A DNA stretch of 64,000 nt from CBDHHC01 sp965263345 (GCA_965263345.1 CBDHHC010000006.1:558001-622000), one strand, 5' to 3'. Counted from the first letter of the stretch, positions 18,656 through 28,071 are shown. Made by a program: numbers and translations. Notes: generated from the sequence alone by a model not told the origin.

Positions 18656-19524
18656 TGACTCCACAAGATTTTGATTTTTTAAAATCGATGCTTAAAGAAC
18701 GCTCAGGGCTCGTGCTTTCTGAAGATAAGACTTATCTTATTGATAGCCGCTTAAGTCCAATTGCGAAAAATAATGGTTTTGATTCACTTGATGTTCTTAT
18801 TGATGCTTTACGTAAGCCAGGTAGTGATTTGCTTCGCAATCAAGTGACAGAAGCTATGACAACTAATGAATCGTTTTTCTTTAGAGATAAAGTTCCCTTT
18901 AATCATTTCTCTGAAGTTATGATTCCTCATATGCTTGAAGCTAGAAGTCACAATAAATCTTTTAGAATATGGAGTGCTGCTGCCTCTACAGGGCAAGAAC
19001 CCTATTCTCTTTCAATTTTAATTAAAGAGATGTCACAAAAGTTAGGTACTTGGCGTACTGAGATTATTGGCACAGATATTTCTAATGAAGTTCTCGAAAA
19101 GGCAAGATCTGGCCTTTATAGTCAATTCGAAGTGCAAAGAGGTTTAGCGGCGCCATTACTTGTTAAATATTTTAAACAAGTTGGCAGTTTATGGCAGCTT
19201 GATGCTTCCATTCGTAGTATGGTGGATTTTCGTTCTTATAATTTACTTGATAGCTTTGTGCCTTTAGGGAAATTTGACATTGTATTTTGTCGAAATGTTT
19301 TGATTTATTTTGACATGGATACTAAGGCAGATGTTCTTAAACGTATTGCAGACCAAATGCAGGATGATGGTTTTCTTGTATTAGGGGCGGCCGAAACAAT
19401 TGTTGGTATTACCGACGCTTTTGTTCCTATTGATAATAAAAGAGGATTATTTCAAAAAGCATCTGCAAAAAATTCGACAACGCAGGTTACTAATTCCTCA
19501 CAGAGCCGAATCTCAGCTTTGTGA
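18655..19524 (+). CDS. cheR: Chemotaxis protein methyltransferase CheR
   Basis: CheR of 289 residues methylates receptor glutamates with S-adenosylmethionine. The N-terminal helical domain includes LRNQVTEAMTTNESFFFRD; the SAM domain has RIWSAAASTGQEPYSLSI, EIIGTDISNEVLEKAR and FDIVFCRNVLIYFD. The start overlaps the cheB stop and has AAGGAGG upstream. It is the last gene of the che operon. No receptor (MCP), cheD or cheX lies in the cluster. Confidence 0.95.
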   Translation: MTPQDFDFLKSMLKERSGLVLSEDKTYLIDSRLSPIAKNNGFDSLDVLIDALRKPGSDLLRNQVTEAMTTNESFFFRDKVPFNHFSEVMIPHMLEARSHNKSFRIWSAAASTGQEPYSLSILIKEMSQKLGTWRTEIIGTDISNEVLEKARSGLYSQFEVQRGLAAPLLVKYFKQVGSLWQLDASIRSMVDFRSYNLLDSFVPLGKFDIVFCRNVLIYFDMDTKADVLKRIADQMQDDGFLVLGAAETIVGITDAFVPIDNKRGLFQKASAKNSTTQVTNSSQSRISAL

Positions 19525-19692
19525 AATAGCGATCTTAAGGCGCCAGACTATGTTGATTGTGGCGGATCATTATCACAGCTTTTACCTATATGATTAGTGA
19601 TATTATTTATTGATGAAATGCGCTAATGCATCAATCACGAAAGCGTATATATTTTTATTTAAGTTTCTAAGCATCAATTTGGATTAAGGCAT

Positions 19693-19732
19693 AAAAAAAA
19701 CCCTTCAATGAAAATTCATTAAAGGGTTTTTG
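19693..19732. terminator. Bidirectional terminator between cheR and ctrA
   Basis: The stem AAAACCCTT (19697-19705) / AAGGGTTTT (19722-19730) continues inward as AATGAA/TTCATT after one mismatch. It is flanked by an A run and a T run, so it can serve the converging che and ctrA transcripts. Confidence 0.85.
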
Positions 19733-19751
19733 TTGCTATATATATTTTAGC

Positions 19752-20450
19752 TCAAGCTGCAACTTCTGACTTATCGTCCGGGTCTCTCAGCACATAACCG
19801 CGTCCCCAAACTGTTTCGATATAGTGTTTTCCACTTGTTGCTGCAGCAAGTTTCTTGCGCAATTTACAAATGAAAACATCAATTATTTTAAGCTCTGGTT
19901 CATCCATGCCACCATATAAATGGTTTAAGAACATTTCTTTTGTTAGAGTTGTTCCCTTGCGTAGAGATAACAATTCAAGCATTTGATATTCTTTACCAGT
20001 TAAATGAACACGTTGTCCATTTACTTCGACAGTTTTTGTATCAAGGTTGACTTTCAAATCTCCAGTCGCAATCACTGATTGTGCATGACCTTTTGAACGA
20101 CGTACAATAGCATGAATACGAGCAACTAGTTCGTCTTTATGAAATGGTTTTGTGAGATAATCATCTGCACCAAAACCTAAACCTCTAACTTTATCCTCAA
20201 TACCAGCTAAACCAGATAGGATTAATATAGGTGTTTGGACCTTACTGACACGAAGTGTTTTTAATACTTCATAGCCACTCATATCAGGTAAATTTAGATC
20301 CAATAAAATAATATCATAATCATATAATTTCCCAAGATCTACGCCCTCTTCACCAAGATCTGTGGTATATACGTTAAAACCTTCCGATTGTAGCATTAAT
20401 TCGATGCTCTGTGCGGTAGCACGATCATCTTCAATTAATAGAACCCTCAT
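19752..20450 (-). CDS. ctrA: Cell-cycle response regulator CtrA
   Basis: The OmpR-family master regulator of the alphaproteobacterial cell cycle and motility, 232 residues. Receiver 1-120: IEDDRATAQSIELML, phospho-Asp51 in LLDLNLPDMSGYE, and Lys in LTKPFHKDEL. DNA-binding domain: LTGKEYQMLELLSLRKG, EPELKIIDVFICKLRKKL and GRGYVLRDP. The C-terminus ends in Ala-Ala, as in Caulobacter CtrA, where this end is the ClpXP degradation signal. Start ATG 20450 has AAGGATG in front. Its chemotaxis and flagellar neighbours are likely targets. Confidence 0.97.
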   Translation of the reverse strand: MRVLLIEDDRATAQSIELMLQSEGFNVYTTDLGEEGVDLGKLYDYDIILLDLNLPDMSGYEVLKTLRVSKVQTPILILSGLAGIEDKVRGLGFGADDYLTKPFHKDELVARIHAIVRRSKGHAQSVIATGDLKVNLDTKTVEVNGQRVHLTGKEYQMLELLSLRKGTTLTKEMFLNHLYGGMDEPELKIIDVFICKLRKKLAAATSGKHYIETVWGRGYVLRDPDDKSEVAA

Positions 20451-20548
20451 CCTTGCCTCATAAAATCTTTCGCCCTTTATCAGGGCGGTCTCTGCCCCGG
20501 AACTTTTTTTCCATTACTCCGGATCAATGGTTAATCTCAAAACCAGAA

Positions 20549-20568
20549 ATTAACCCTTATTGGTTAAT
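20549..20568. promoter_or_regulatory. TTAACC inverted repeat upstream of ctrA
   Basis: A perfect inverted repeat ATTAACC-N6-GGTTAAT, about 100 bp upstream of the ctrA start. TTAACC is the better half of the CtrA box (TTAA-N7-TTAA, often TTAACC), but here the halves face each other, so direct CtrA binding is an inference. Confidence 0.45.
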
Positions 20569-20599
20569 AAAACCTAATTTTTGTCGTTGTTTTTAGGTA

Positions 20600-20623
20600 A
20601 TTAAGCCAAAAATATGGCTTAAT
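20600..20623. promoter_or_regulatory. Perfect 8-bp inverted repeat upstream of ctrA
   Basis: ATTAAGCC (20600-20607) and GGCTTAAT (20616-20623) around an AT spacer, 150 bp upstream of ctrA. It resembles a dimeric regulator operator; the binding protein is unknown. Confidence 0.45.
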
Positions 20624-21143
20624 CTTACTCTGAAGATTAGGAACACTAACTAAAGACGTAGTTTACATAATGAAATGACGTTAACTATGTCAGTAAAATT
20701 AATTATAATTCTTAGATTTTACTGCTGTTAAAATAGAAATTCCCAGTACAACTCAGTATTGATAGCGGGATTTCATGTAAATGATTTGATATCATGCTGT
20801 CATTTGTTTACTATTACAAGCAATTAAATCAAAATAATTTACTTTCTGGACATTTTTTTTGACAATCTGATTATGCAAGCTCCATGTTTATTGAATGTGT
20901 TTTATTTTGTTATCGCTTCAATACGCATAAATTATACTTGATAAGTTGTTACTCGCACGACATATCACTCTTAACGAATCATTCACTCTAATTTAATTAT
21001 CAGAAAATTAACAATGTCCCAATGGCAGAGTTGCCACGTTCCAGTGTTTTTTACTTTTTGATTGAGAGTTATTTTTGTAATTAGTTTACGACTACTTAAT
21101 TGCAATATGTCATAATCAGATTCTAAGTACATGAGAAATAAAC

Positions 21144-21172
21144 GTTAAACCAATTCATTTGAAAGGTTTAAC
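21144..21172. promoter_or_regulatory. Inverted repeat upstream of fliI
   Basis: GTTAAACC (21144-21151) and GGTTTAAC (21165-21172), 13 bp apart, 66 bp upstream of the fliI start. It contains TTAA-type half sites like those near ctrA; CtrA control of fliI is plausible but unproven. Confidence 0.4.
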
Positions 21173-21237
21173 CCGTGTTGGTTATTGAATTCTAAGATGA
21201 GTATTTGTACTCATTATTATAAATTAGGAGAGACTTT

Positions 21238-22602
21238 TTGCAGGTTCTATTAGATAAAATCAATAACCTACCAACCGAAGAAGTCTTTGCTCGTGTTCAA
21301 AATATCAGAGGTCTTCTTGTCGAAATTAATGGCCCTATACATGTCATGGGTGTCGGTTCACGCATTCGACTCATTAAAGAGAGTGGCGAAGAGGTTTTGT
21401 GTGAAGTTGTGGGATTTGATGATGGGAAGGCTCTAGCACTACCGTTTGGTACACTTGATGGCCTGAGAATGGGAGCACATGCCTTTCTTGAACCTCACGA
21501 GAATATCGTCTTTCCCTCTGAACGTTGGTTAGGGCGTGTTGTTAATGCTCTAGGGCAACCAATAGATGGTAAGGGGAAAATCGTTGAAGGTATCGAAGCT
21601 TATGATTTGAGGAAAACACCTCCTCCTGCCCATCAAAGAAAACCTGTTAAGGCCCCTCTTGATTTAGGGGTGAAAGCATTAAATTGCTTTACAACATGTT
21701 GTGTTGGACAACGTATGGGAATTTTTGCGGGCTCAGGCGTGGGAAAGTCTGTTCTTTTATCAATGCTTGCCCGTAATGCTCAAAGTGATGTTTCTGTTAT
21801 TGGTTTAATCGGTGAGAGAGGGCGGGAAGTTCAGGAGTTTATTAAGGACAATTTAGGAGAAGACGGCCTTGCACGTTCTGTCGTTATTGTTGCTACTTCT
21901 GATGAAGCTGCCCTTATGAGAAAACAAGCCGCTTATCTCACTCTTACCTTATCAGAATATTTTCGTGATCAGGGCAAAAGTGTTTTATGCATGATTGACA
22001 GTATTACACGTTTTGCTCAAGCTCAGCGTGATATTGGATTATCAAGTGGGGAGCCTCCAACAACACGGGGCTATACACCAACTGTTTTTTCTGAACTCCC
22101 AAAGTTGCTTGAACGTGCAGGACCTGGAATAGGTGAGGGAGCTATCACTGGATTATTTACAGTTTTGGTAGAAGGTGATGATCATAATGAACCTGTTGCA
22201 GATAGTGTTCGTGGTATTTTAGATGGTCATATTGTCATGGAGCGTGCCATAGCGGAACGCGGACGATACCCATCTGTGAATGTTTTAAAGTCAGTGTCCC
22301 GAACTATGCCAGGCTGTGTCCCAAAACAATACATTGAAGTACTTAAGGCGGCTCGGGATTACATGTCAACCTATGCTGATATGGAGGAACTAATCAGGTT
22401 GGGGGCATATAGAATGGGTAGTAATCCGAAAGTTGACGAGGCTATTGAATTACATAGCCCCTTTGAACAGTTTCTTTCCCAAGATCGGGTTGAAAGCCAA
22501 TCTATCGAGGAAAGCTATCAGATGTTGGCACATATTTTGCAGAATTATCTACCAGAAAGTAGTGTTAACGCGTTCGAAAAAGTTGAGGGTATCGAACAAT
22601 GA
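21238..22602 (+). CDS. fliI: Flagellar export ATPase FliI
   Basis: FliI of 454 residues energises flagellar protein export and is related to F1-ATPase beta. Walker A is GIFAGSGVGKSVLL, followed by GLIGERGREVQEFI, Walker B near VLCMIDSITRFAQAQRDIG, and GEPPTTRGYTPTVFSELP. The start is TTG 21238, with AGGAGAG six bases upstream; the N-terminus from there matches FliI length. The stop overlaps fliJ (ATGA). Confidence 0.95.
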   Translation: MQVLLDKINNLPTEEVFARVQNIRGLLVEINGPIHVMGVGSRIRLIKESGEEVLCEVVGFDDGKALALPFGTLDGLRMGAHAFLEPHENIVFPSERWLGRVVNALGQPIDGKGKIVEGIEAYDLRKTPPPAHQRKPVKAPLDLGVKALNCFTTCCVGQRMGIFAGSGVGKSVLLSMLARNAQSDVSVIGLIGERGREVQEFIKDNLGEDGLARSVVIVATSDEAALMRKQAAYLTLTLSEYFRDQGKSVLCMIDSITRFAQAQRDIGLSSGEPPTTRGYTPTVFSELPKLLERAGPGIGEGAITGLFTVLVEGDDHNEPVADSVRGILDGHIVMERAIAERGRYPSVNVLKSVSRTMPGCVPKQYIEVLKAARDYMSTYADMEELIRLGAYRMGSNPKVDEAIELHSPFEQFLSQDRVESQSIEESYQMLAHILQNYLPESSVNAFEKVEGIEQ

Positions 22603-23009
22603 AATCAAGAGAGACTTTAATTAAGTTACGTCGATTCGAAGTTGATGAGAAACGTCAGAAGGTTGCTGATATTGAGGTGATGATCTCTGAATTCCAACGC
22701 ATGCTGGAAGATTTAGATCGTCAAATTTTAATCGAGCAAGAGCGTGCAGGAGTTTCTGATATCAATCATTATGCTTATCCGACTTTTGCTAAAGCTGCGA
22801 TACAAAGAAAAGAAAATTTATCCTCTTCAATTGCAGACCTTGAACTGAGCTTAAATGCAGCTAAGGATGAGCTTTCTGCTTCTTTTGAGGAACTTAAGAA
22901 GGTGGAGATGATTGAAGAGAGGGATCATGCTGAAGAGCGTGATTATCATGCTAAGAGAGAACAAGTTCAGCTTGATGAGTTTAGCCGTAAGTCTCATTAT
23001 ACTCTATAG
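22599..23009 (+). CDS. fliJ: Flagellar export protein FliJ-like
   Basis: A 136-residue, nearly all-helical coiled-coil protein (LIKLRRFEVDEKRQKVADIE, then Glu/Leu heptads) of the alphaproteobacterial FliJ type, the stalk partner of FliI. The sequence is poorly conserved, so the call rests on size, coiled coil and its ATGA overlap with fliI. Confidence 0.85.
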   Translation: MKSRETLIKLRRFEVDEKRQKVADIEVMISEFQRMLEDLDRQILIEQERAGVSDINHYAYPTFAKAAIQRKENLSSSIADLELSLNAAKDELSASFEELKKVEMIEERDHAEERDYHAKREQVQLDEFSRKSHYTL

Positions 23010-23209
23010 GGTGTTATTTTCATTCAGTTTGATTGAAGGGCACGTGAAGTCTATTCGTTTTTGCGTGCCTCATGTTTAATGCGGGATTATGTGCATAATT
23101 GCACTCCAGTATTTTATTTGTTGTCTGTCCTTTTTAAACTTCTCTTCCTTCCTTTGTTTTTCATTGCTATTCTTATTGTTTGATTGATAGTTTTAAACAG
23201 GGAGAAGCT

Positions 23210-23695
23210 ATGCCATCTTTTGATATTGTTTCGCAAACTGATTTGGCCGAAGTTGATAATGCGGTTCAGAATATGATCCGTGAAATGACTCAGAGATATG
23301 ATTTTAAAGGGTCGCAGTCAAAAGTTGAGCTAAATAAAAATGAAATCACATTATTTGCAGATGATGATTTGAAGTTAAAACAAATGCATGAATTATTGCA
23401 AGGCCATTTGGCAAAGCGAAAAATTGATCATGGGGTCCTAGATTATAAGTCCGTTGAGAGTGCTGCAGGGCAATCTGTCCGGCAGGTTGCTGTTATTCGT
23501 GAAGGCATTGATAAAGAATTAGCTAAGAAGCTTGTGAAAGATATAAAAGTTTCTAAAATCAAAGTACAAGTTAGTATTCAAGGGGATGAGTTAAGAGTTA
23601 CTGGAAAGAAAAGAGATGATTTGCAAGAAGTTATTTCTTATGTAAAGCAGCTAAAGGTTGATCTACCTCTACAATTTGTTAATTTCCGTGATTAA
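23210..23695 (+). CDS. yajQ: YajQ-family nucleotide-binding protein
   Basis: A YajQ (UPF0234) protein of 161 residues. Members bind nucleic acid or cyclic di-GMP and some act as transcription co-factors. The family N-terminus PSFDIVSQTDLAEVDNAV and the RYDFKGSQS motif are clear, as is the C-terminal LPLQFVNFRD. I start at ATG 23210, seven bases after AGGGAG, rather than the upstream in-frame ATG at 23180. Confidence 0.93.
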   Translation: MPSFDIVSQTDLAEVDNAVQNMIREMTQRYDFKGSQSKVELNKNEITLFADDDLKLKQMHELLQGHLAKRKIDHGVLDYKSVESAAGQSVRQVAVIREGIDKELAKKLVKDIKVSKIKVQVSIQGDELRVTGKKRDDLQEVISYVKQLKVDLPLQFVNFRD

Positions 23696-23791
23696 GCATT
23701 TGACCAGAGCCTATGAGTCATGAAAAGCTACTTAGTAAGTTATCGATTCGAGTCTTGTATTTTGGATATTAATAATATGCGGGGTAGAGCG

Positions 23792-24337
23792 GTGCGTAAT
23801 TTGAAATGCACGCAAAGGCTTTCTGTTTTTTTCATGATGATCACCTTAGCGGGTTGTGCTGGATTATCAGAAATTCCTTTTCAAAAATTGTCAACACTTT
23901 CAAATGTTTCTTTTCAAAATATTGATGATCCTGTTGCGCAGGGTACTCCAATATTGCTCTATAGTCATGTCGCTAGAAATATCAAGCAATGTTGGTTGAA
24001 GCCGTCAGACCCTTTGTTAAAGGACCATGCTTTCTTTGCTCGCGCAACGCCAAACAAAGCGGGTGGACGAGCTACAATTACGCTTAACCAGATTACAAAA
24101 ACTGGCAAAAAAGGCCTAACAGCCTTCAAGATAGATTTCCTACCGTTAGATGGTGGAAAAACAAATGTGCAGATTGATAATCTAAGGTTCCCGCCTGAAC
24201 TGGCAAAGCGTCTTAAGGCAAATGTCAGGTTTTGGTCTACAGGGCAAGTAGATTGCACTTTACCTAACTCACAAAGTAAAATTACTTCAATACCAAGTGG
24301 AGTGAAAATTTACGAAGAGAAAGCAAAAACTAAATAG
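23792..24337 (+). CDS. Hypothetical lipoprotein
   Basis: A lipoprotein of about 181 residues. A short basic start, a hydrophobic stretch VFFMMITL and a lipobox LAGC put the lipidated Cys near residue 21. I chose GTG 23792, eight bases after a GGGG; in-frame ATGs at 23777 and 23720 are possible but lack ribosome sites. The mature part has ARNIKQCWLKPSDPLL and repeated GKKG/GGKT turns and looks beta-rich. I do not recognise the family. Convergent with trmL. Confidence 0.7.
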   Translation: MRNLKCTQRLSVFFMMITLAGCAGLSEIPFQKLSTLSNVSFQNIDDPVAQGTPILLYSHVARNIKQCWLKPSDPLLKDHAFFARATPNKAGGRATITLNQITKTGKKGLTAFKIDFLPLDGGKTNVQIDNLRFPPELAKRLKANVRFWSTGQVDCTLPNSQSKITSIPSGVKIYEEKAKTK

Positions 24338-24344
24338 TTTTGCT

Positions 24345-24803
24345 TTAAGGGAACATTTTTGTTTGACGTAATGCTTCGGCTGTTACAATCGCTGTTGCCA
24401 TAGCTATATTTAAAGATCTAAGCTCCTGATGAATAGGTATTTTGATACGCGAGTATGCGTTTTTATGTACCTCTTCAGGAGCACCAGAGCTCTCTCTTCC
24501 AAGTAATAGAATATCATTTTCTTTAAATGAAAAATCTAAATAACTTTGTTCACCATGAGTTGTAAGTAATATGAGTCGTGTGCTCTCTTGTTCTTGCTGC
24601 CATTCTAGAAATGAGTCGAAGGATATATGTCTTACAAGTTTGACATGTTTTAAATAATCTAATCCCGAACGACGTAGTGCGCGATCGGTCATGTCAAATC
24701 CTGTTGGGCCTATAATGTCGACAGTTAAATCAAAACAAGCTGCTAAACGTAATATTGTTCCAGTATTTTGTGGAATATCAGGTTGATAGAGTGCAATTCG
24801 CAT
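24345..24803 (-). CDS. trmL: tRNA (cytidine/uridine-34-2'-O)-methyltransferase TrmL
   Basis: A SPOUT methyltransferase of 152 residues, the minimal TrmL size, methylating the wobble ribose of tRNA-Leu. Motifs: ALYQPDIPQNTGTILRLAAC, then DYLKHV, LLLGRESSGAPEEVH and IPIHQELRSLNIAMATAIV (the SPOUT knot). It is divergent from petA, an arrangement I know from other alphaproteobacteria. Confidence 0.94.
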   Translation of the reverse strand: MRIALYQPDIPQNTGTILRLAACFDLTVDIIGPTGFDMTDRALRRSGLDYLKHVKLVRHISFDSFLEWQQEQESTRLILLTTHGEQSYLDFSFKENDILLLGRESSGAPEEVHKNAYSRIKIPIHQELRSLNIAMATAIVTAEALRQTKMFP

Positions 24804-25291
24804 AATTTATTTTCGTTTTGTTTTTTGCGTTATCTTGGAATCGGAGCTGTTTTAAAATGAGATCTTATTTTTATATTTTCATTTTATTGACAAAGTCTAT
24901 TATATTTTTTTGTTTATTGAATATCGACTCATTAGAAAATCTTCTTGCTATTCAGAGTCGCATGGTAAAAAGGCAAGTGATATTAGCCTTTAGCATTATT
25001 TTATCAAACTCTGCGCCAATTTGCCTCCAATGATGTGTTTTCGCTGACTAGACAATTATGCCTTAACAGTGCAAAACATTGGTCAGAATATATGCATGTA
25101 TATTATTTAGCTTCTCCTAATCCAGTTTTCTTGTTTTTTCGTAAAATAAATGATTTTGAGAGAGGCATAGTTGAATATAAACAAAGTAAAATAAAGATAT
25201 ACCAAGTCTGCAAACAAATAGTTAAGGTTTTTTAACAATTATAGTTTTACAGATTTACAGGAGACTAAATCTTTATTAAAGGGAGACAGAA
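24804..25291. other. Divergent trmL / petA intergenic region
   Basis: 488 bp. Small ORFs at 24818-25033 and 25035-25235 have no ribosome sites or recognisable sequence. It probably contains the petABC promoter and leader; I see no strong hairpin or operator. Confidence 0.45.
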
Positions 25292-25870
25292 TTGGCTTCT
25301 GATACAGATGAAACAACACGCCGTGATTTTTTGATGGTCGCGGCTGGAGGTTTTGCAGCAGTTGGGGGAGCAGCTGCGCTATGGCCATTTATTGATCAAT
25401 TAAACCCAGATGCTTCGGCGCTATCTTTAGCAACAATAGAAGTTGACCTCTCAAAAGTTGAAGAAGGTCAAGCTATTACTGCAATGTGGCGGGGAAAGCC
25501 TGTTTTTATTAGGCACCGCACGCAACAAGAAGTTGATGAAGCAAATTCAACTAAATTAGACAATTTGCCAGACCAAAAGTCCCGAAATCAAGGCCTTGAT
25601 AAGGGGGAAGCAGATAATGCTCTTGATGTTAATCGGACTAAGGCAGGAAAAGAAAAATGGCTTATTCTGATTGGTGTTTGTACTCATTTGGGATGTGTTC
25701 CAGTGGGGAACCGTTTAGGTGATACTAAAGGTGAGTATGGTGGTTGGTTCTGTCCTTGTCATGGATCTCACTATGATACAGCTGGACGTATTCGTAAAGG
25801 ACCAGCTCCAGAGAATTTACCTGTTCCACCATATCAATTTGTTTCTGACACAGTTATAAAGATCGGCTAG
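25292..25870 (+). CDS. petA: Rieske iron-sulfur subunit of cytochrome bc1
   Basis: The ubiquinol-cytochrome c reductase Rieske protein, 192 residues. It starts at TTG 25292, preceded by AAGGGAGA. A Tat-type anchor (TTRRDFL then a hydrophobic span) places the cluster domain in the periplasm. The 2Fe-2S ligands are in CTHLGC and CPCHGSHYD. First gene of petABC. Confidence 0.96.
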   Translation: MASDTDETTRRDFLMVAAGGFAAVGGAAALWPFIDQLNPDASALSLATIEVDLSKVEEGQAITAMWRGKPVFIRHRTQQEVDEANSTKLDNLPDQKSRNQGLDKGEADNALDVNRTKAGKEKWLILIGVCTHLGCVPVGNRLGDTKGEYGGWFCPCHGSHYDTAGRIRKGPAPENLPVPPYQFVSDTVIKIG

Positions 25871-25884
25871 GGAGACTCTGTAAT

Positions 25885-27162
25885 ATGGCCCATGAATCAA
25901 CGTACAAGCCGAAACCAGGTTTTGAAAATTGGCTTGACGAAAGACTACCAATTTTAAGATTATTACATGATCAAGTTAACACTTTCCCGACACCTCGAAA
26001 TTTGAATTATTTCTGGACATTTGGCGGAATTTTAACTTTTTGTCTTGTTGTGCAAATTGTTACTGGTCTCGTATTAGCGATGCATTATACACCTCATGTG
26101 GATCATGCTTTTGCGAGTGTACAGCATATTAAACGAGACGTGAACTTTGGATGGCTTATTCAGCCCCTTCATGCTGTTGGGGCGTCAATGTTCTTCATCG
26201 CAGTTTATATCCATATATTCCGTGGGCTATACTATGGCTCTTACAAGTCTCCGCGTGAGGTCTTATGGATGCTTGGTGTTGTTATTCTTCTGCTAATGAT
26301 GGCAACGGCCTTTATGGGATATGTTTTGCCTTGGGGACAAATGAGTTTCTGGGGTGCAACTGTTATTACTAACCTATTTTCGGCAATTCCTTATGTTGGG
26401 GATTCTATTGTAACGATGCTTTGGGGTGGTTTCTCAGTTGATAATCCAACTCTGAATCGTTTCTTCTCATTACATTTCCTACTGCCATTTGTGATTTTCG
26501 GTGTTGTTATTCTTCATATATGGGCATTGCATGTTCCTGGAAATAATAATCCAACTGGTATTGCAGTAAAGAGCAATCAGGATACAGTTCCGTTCCATCC
26601 ATATTACACAATTAAAGATGCTTTTGCTCTTGTTGTGTTTGTCATTTTCTTTGCGTGGTTTGTTTTTTATATTCCAGATTATCTTGGGCATGCTGACAAT
26701 TACATTGAGGCTAATCCACTCGTTACACCACCTCATATTGTTCCAGAATGGTATTTCTTGCCATTTTACGCAATTTTGAGAGCAATTCCTGACAAATTAC
26801 TTGGTGTTGTTGCCATGTTTGCATCAATACTTGTGTTGTTCGTATTGCCTTGGTTGGATACTTCAAAAGTTCGATCAGCAAGATATCGTCCGACATACCG
26901 TTTCTTCTTTTGGTTATTGGTTGTATCTTGTCTTGCTCTTGGATATCTGGGCGCTAAACCAGCTGAAGGGAATTATTTGTTCTTTTCTCGTATTTTCACT
27001 GCGTATTACTTCATTCACTTCCTTGTTATTCTTCCATTGTTGGGTGTTATGGAAACCCCTAATAAGACACCAAACAGTATTGCTGAGAGTGTTCTTGGAG
27101 ATTCTGACGGTGGTGGATTACAGCCTAGTGCGGCTGCGAATGCTGCACCTGAGAAAAGATAA
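25885..27162 (+). CDS. petB: Cytochrome b subunit of cytochrome bc1
   Basis: Full-length cytochrome b, 425 residues and eight membrane helices, carrying haems bL and bH and both quinone sites. Landmarks are LNYFWTFGGILTF, the helix B and D His pairs (for example HAVGASMFFIAVYIHIFRG and HFLLPFVIFGVVILHIWALH), and PEWYFLPFYAILRAI with the Qo-site PEWY. A polar C-terminal tail is added. It overlaps the possible petC start at 27162 by one base. Confidence 0.97.
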   Translation: MAHESTYKPKPGFENWLDERLPILRLLHDQVNTFPTPRNLNYFWTFGGILTFCLVVQIVTGLVLAMHYTPHVDHAFASVQHIKRDVNFGWLIQPLHAVGASMFFIAVYIHIFRGLYYGSYKSPREVLWMLGVVILLLMMATAFMGYVLPWGQMSFWGATVITNLFSAIPYVGDSIVTMLWGGFSVDNPTLNRFFSLHFLLPFVIFGVVILHIWALHVPGNNNPTGIAVKSNQDTVPFHPYYTIKDAFALVVFVIFFAWFVFYIPDYLGHADNYIEANPLVTPPHIVPEWYFLPFYAILRAIPDKLLGVVAMFASILVLFVLPWLDTSKVRSARYRPTYRFFFWLLVVSCLALGYLGAKPAEGNYLFFSRIFTAYYFIHFLVILPLLGVMETPNKTPNSIAESVLGDSDGGGLQPSAAANAAPEKR

Positions 27163-27179
27163 TGAAAGGACTTGTGGTC

Positions 27180-28049
27180 ATGAAAAAAATTATCTCGGGT
27201 CTACGACGTTCAATTATCGTTTCAGGGCTCTTAGTTATGAGTTTTGCTCATAACCAGTCTTTTGCAGCTGGGGGAAGCTCAGTTCATATCGATCACCAAA
27301 AATGGACATTTAACGGGTTCTTTGGTTATTATGATAAAGCACAGCTTCAACGTGGTTATCAGGTTTACAAAGAAGTTTGTGCCTCTTGTCATGGGTTAAA
27401 GTATCTTTCATATCGAAACCTTTCTCAAGAAGGCGGTCCTGGTTTCACTGAAGCTCAAGTGAAAGCCCTTGCTGCTGAAGCTGAGGTGGTTGATGGTCCT
27501 AATGATGACGGTGAAATGTTTGAGAGACCTGGTAAGCCTTCTGATCGTTTCGTTTCACCATTTGCAAATGATAAGGCCGCTCGTGCCGCTAATGGTGGGG
27601 CCTTGCCACCTGACCTTTCTGTTATTGCCAAGGCTCGTAATGTTCATAATAAAACCAAGTGGTATCTAGAACCTACAGTATGGGCTAAAGATATTACCAG
27701 TGGTTATCAAGAGGGTGGTGCTGACTATCTTTATGCTCTTTTAACAGGGTATGTTGATGCACCGAAGGGCTATAAAATGAACGAGGGAATGAATTACAAT
27801 AAATATTTCCCTGGTCACCAAATTGCTATGGCTTCTCCCTTAAGTGATGGGGTTGTTGAATATAGCGATGGCTCGCCTCAGACTATTTCACAATATTCTA
27901 AGGATGTTTCAGCATTTTTGATGTGGACAGCAGATCCAAAACTTGAAGCTCGTAAGACAATGGGGTTCCGCGTACTTATTTATTTAGCTGTTTTAGCGGT
28001 TATCTTATTCTTAGCTAAGAAAAAAGTTTGGTCCCGTGTGAAACATTAA
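27180..28049 (+). CDS. petC: Cytochrome c1 subunit of cytochrome bc1
   Basis: Cytochrome c1 of 289 residues. I start at ATG 27180 because AAAGGA lies nine bases upstream and it gives a clean signal peptide (to FAAGG); ATG 27162 is in frame and overlaps the petB stop. The haem-binding motif is CASCH and the probable axial Met is near IAMASPLSDG. A C-terminal membrane anchor is followed by KKKVWSRVKH. A terminator follows. Confidence 0.96.
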   Translation: MKKIISGLRRSIIVSGLLVMSFAHNQSFAAGGSSVHIDHQKWTFNGFFGYYDKAQLQRGYQVYKEVCASCHGLKYLSYRNLSQEGGPGFTEAQVKALAAEAEVVDGPNDDGEMFERPGKPSDRFVSPFANDKAARAANGGALPPDLSVIAKARNVHNKTKWYLEPTVWAKDITSGYQEGGADYLYALLTGYVDAPKGYKMNEGMNYNKYFPGHQIAMASPLSDGVVEYSDGSPQTISQYSKDVSAFLMWTADPKLEARKTMGFRVLIYLAVLAVILFLAKKKVWSRVKH

Positions 28050-28071
28050 GCAATAAAAACATAAATTTAAG

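Larger units (their letters stand above)
20451..21237. other. Divergent ctrA / fliI control region
   Basis: 787 bp without a gene. It holds several palindromes listed separately (20549-20568, 20600-20623, 21144-21172), a GCCCT/AGGGC hairpin at about 20472-20486 in the ctrA leader, and a short TGGCA/TGCCA palindrome at 21023-21036. The region presumably carries the ctrA promoters and the fliIJ promoter. Confidence 0.6.

Noticed and set aside
21023..21036. Possible sigma-54 promoter upstream of fliI (TGGCA then TTGCC)
   Set aside because: The spacing between the two elements is too short for a -24/-12 promoter; it is a small palindrome.
24818..25235. Two small ORFs upstream of petA
   Set aside because: No ribosome sites or recognisable sequence; the region is more likely the petABC promoter and leader.
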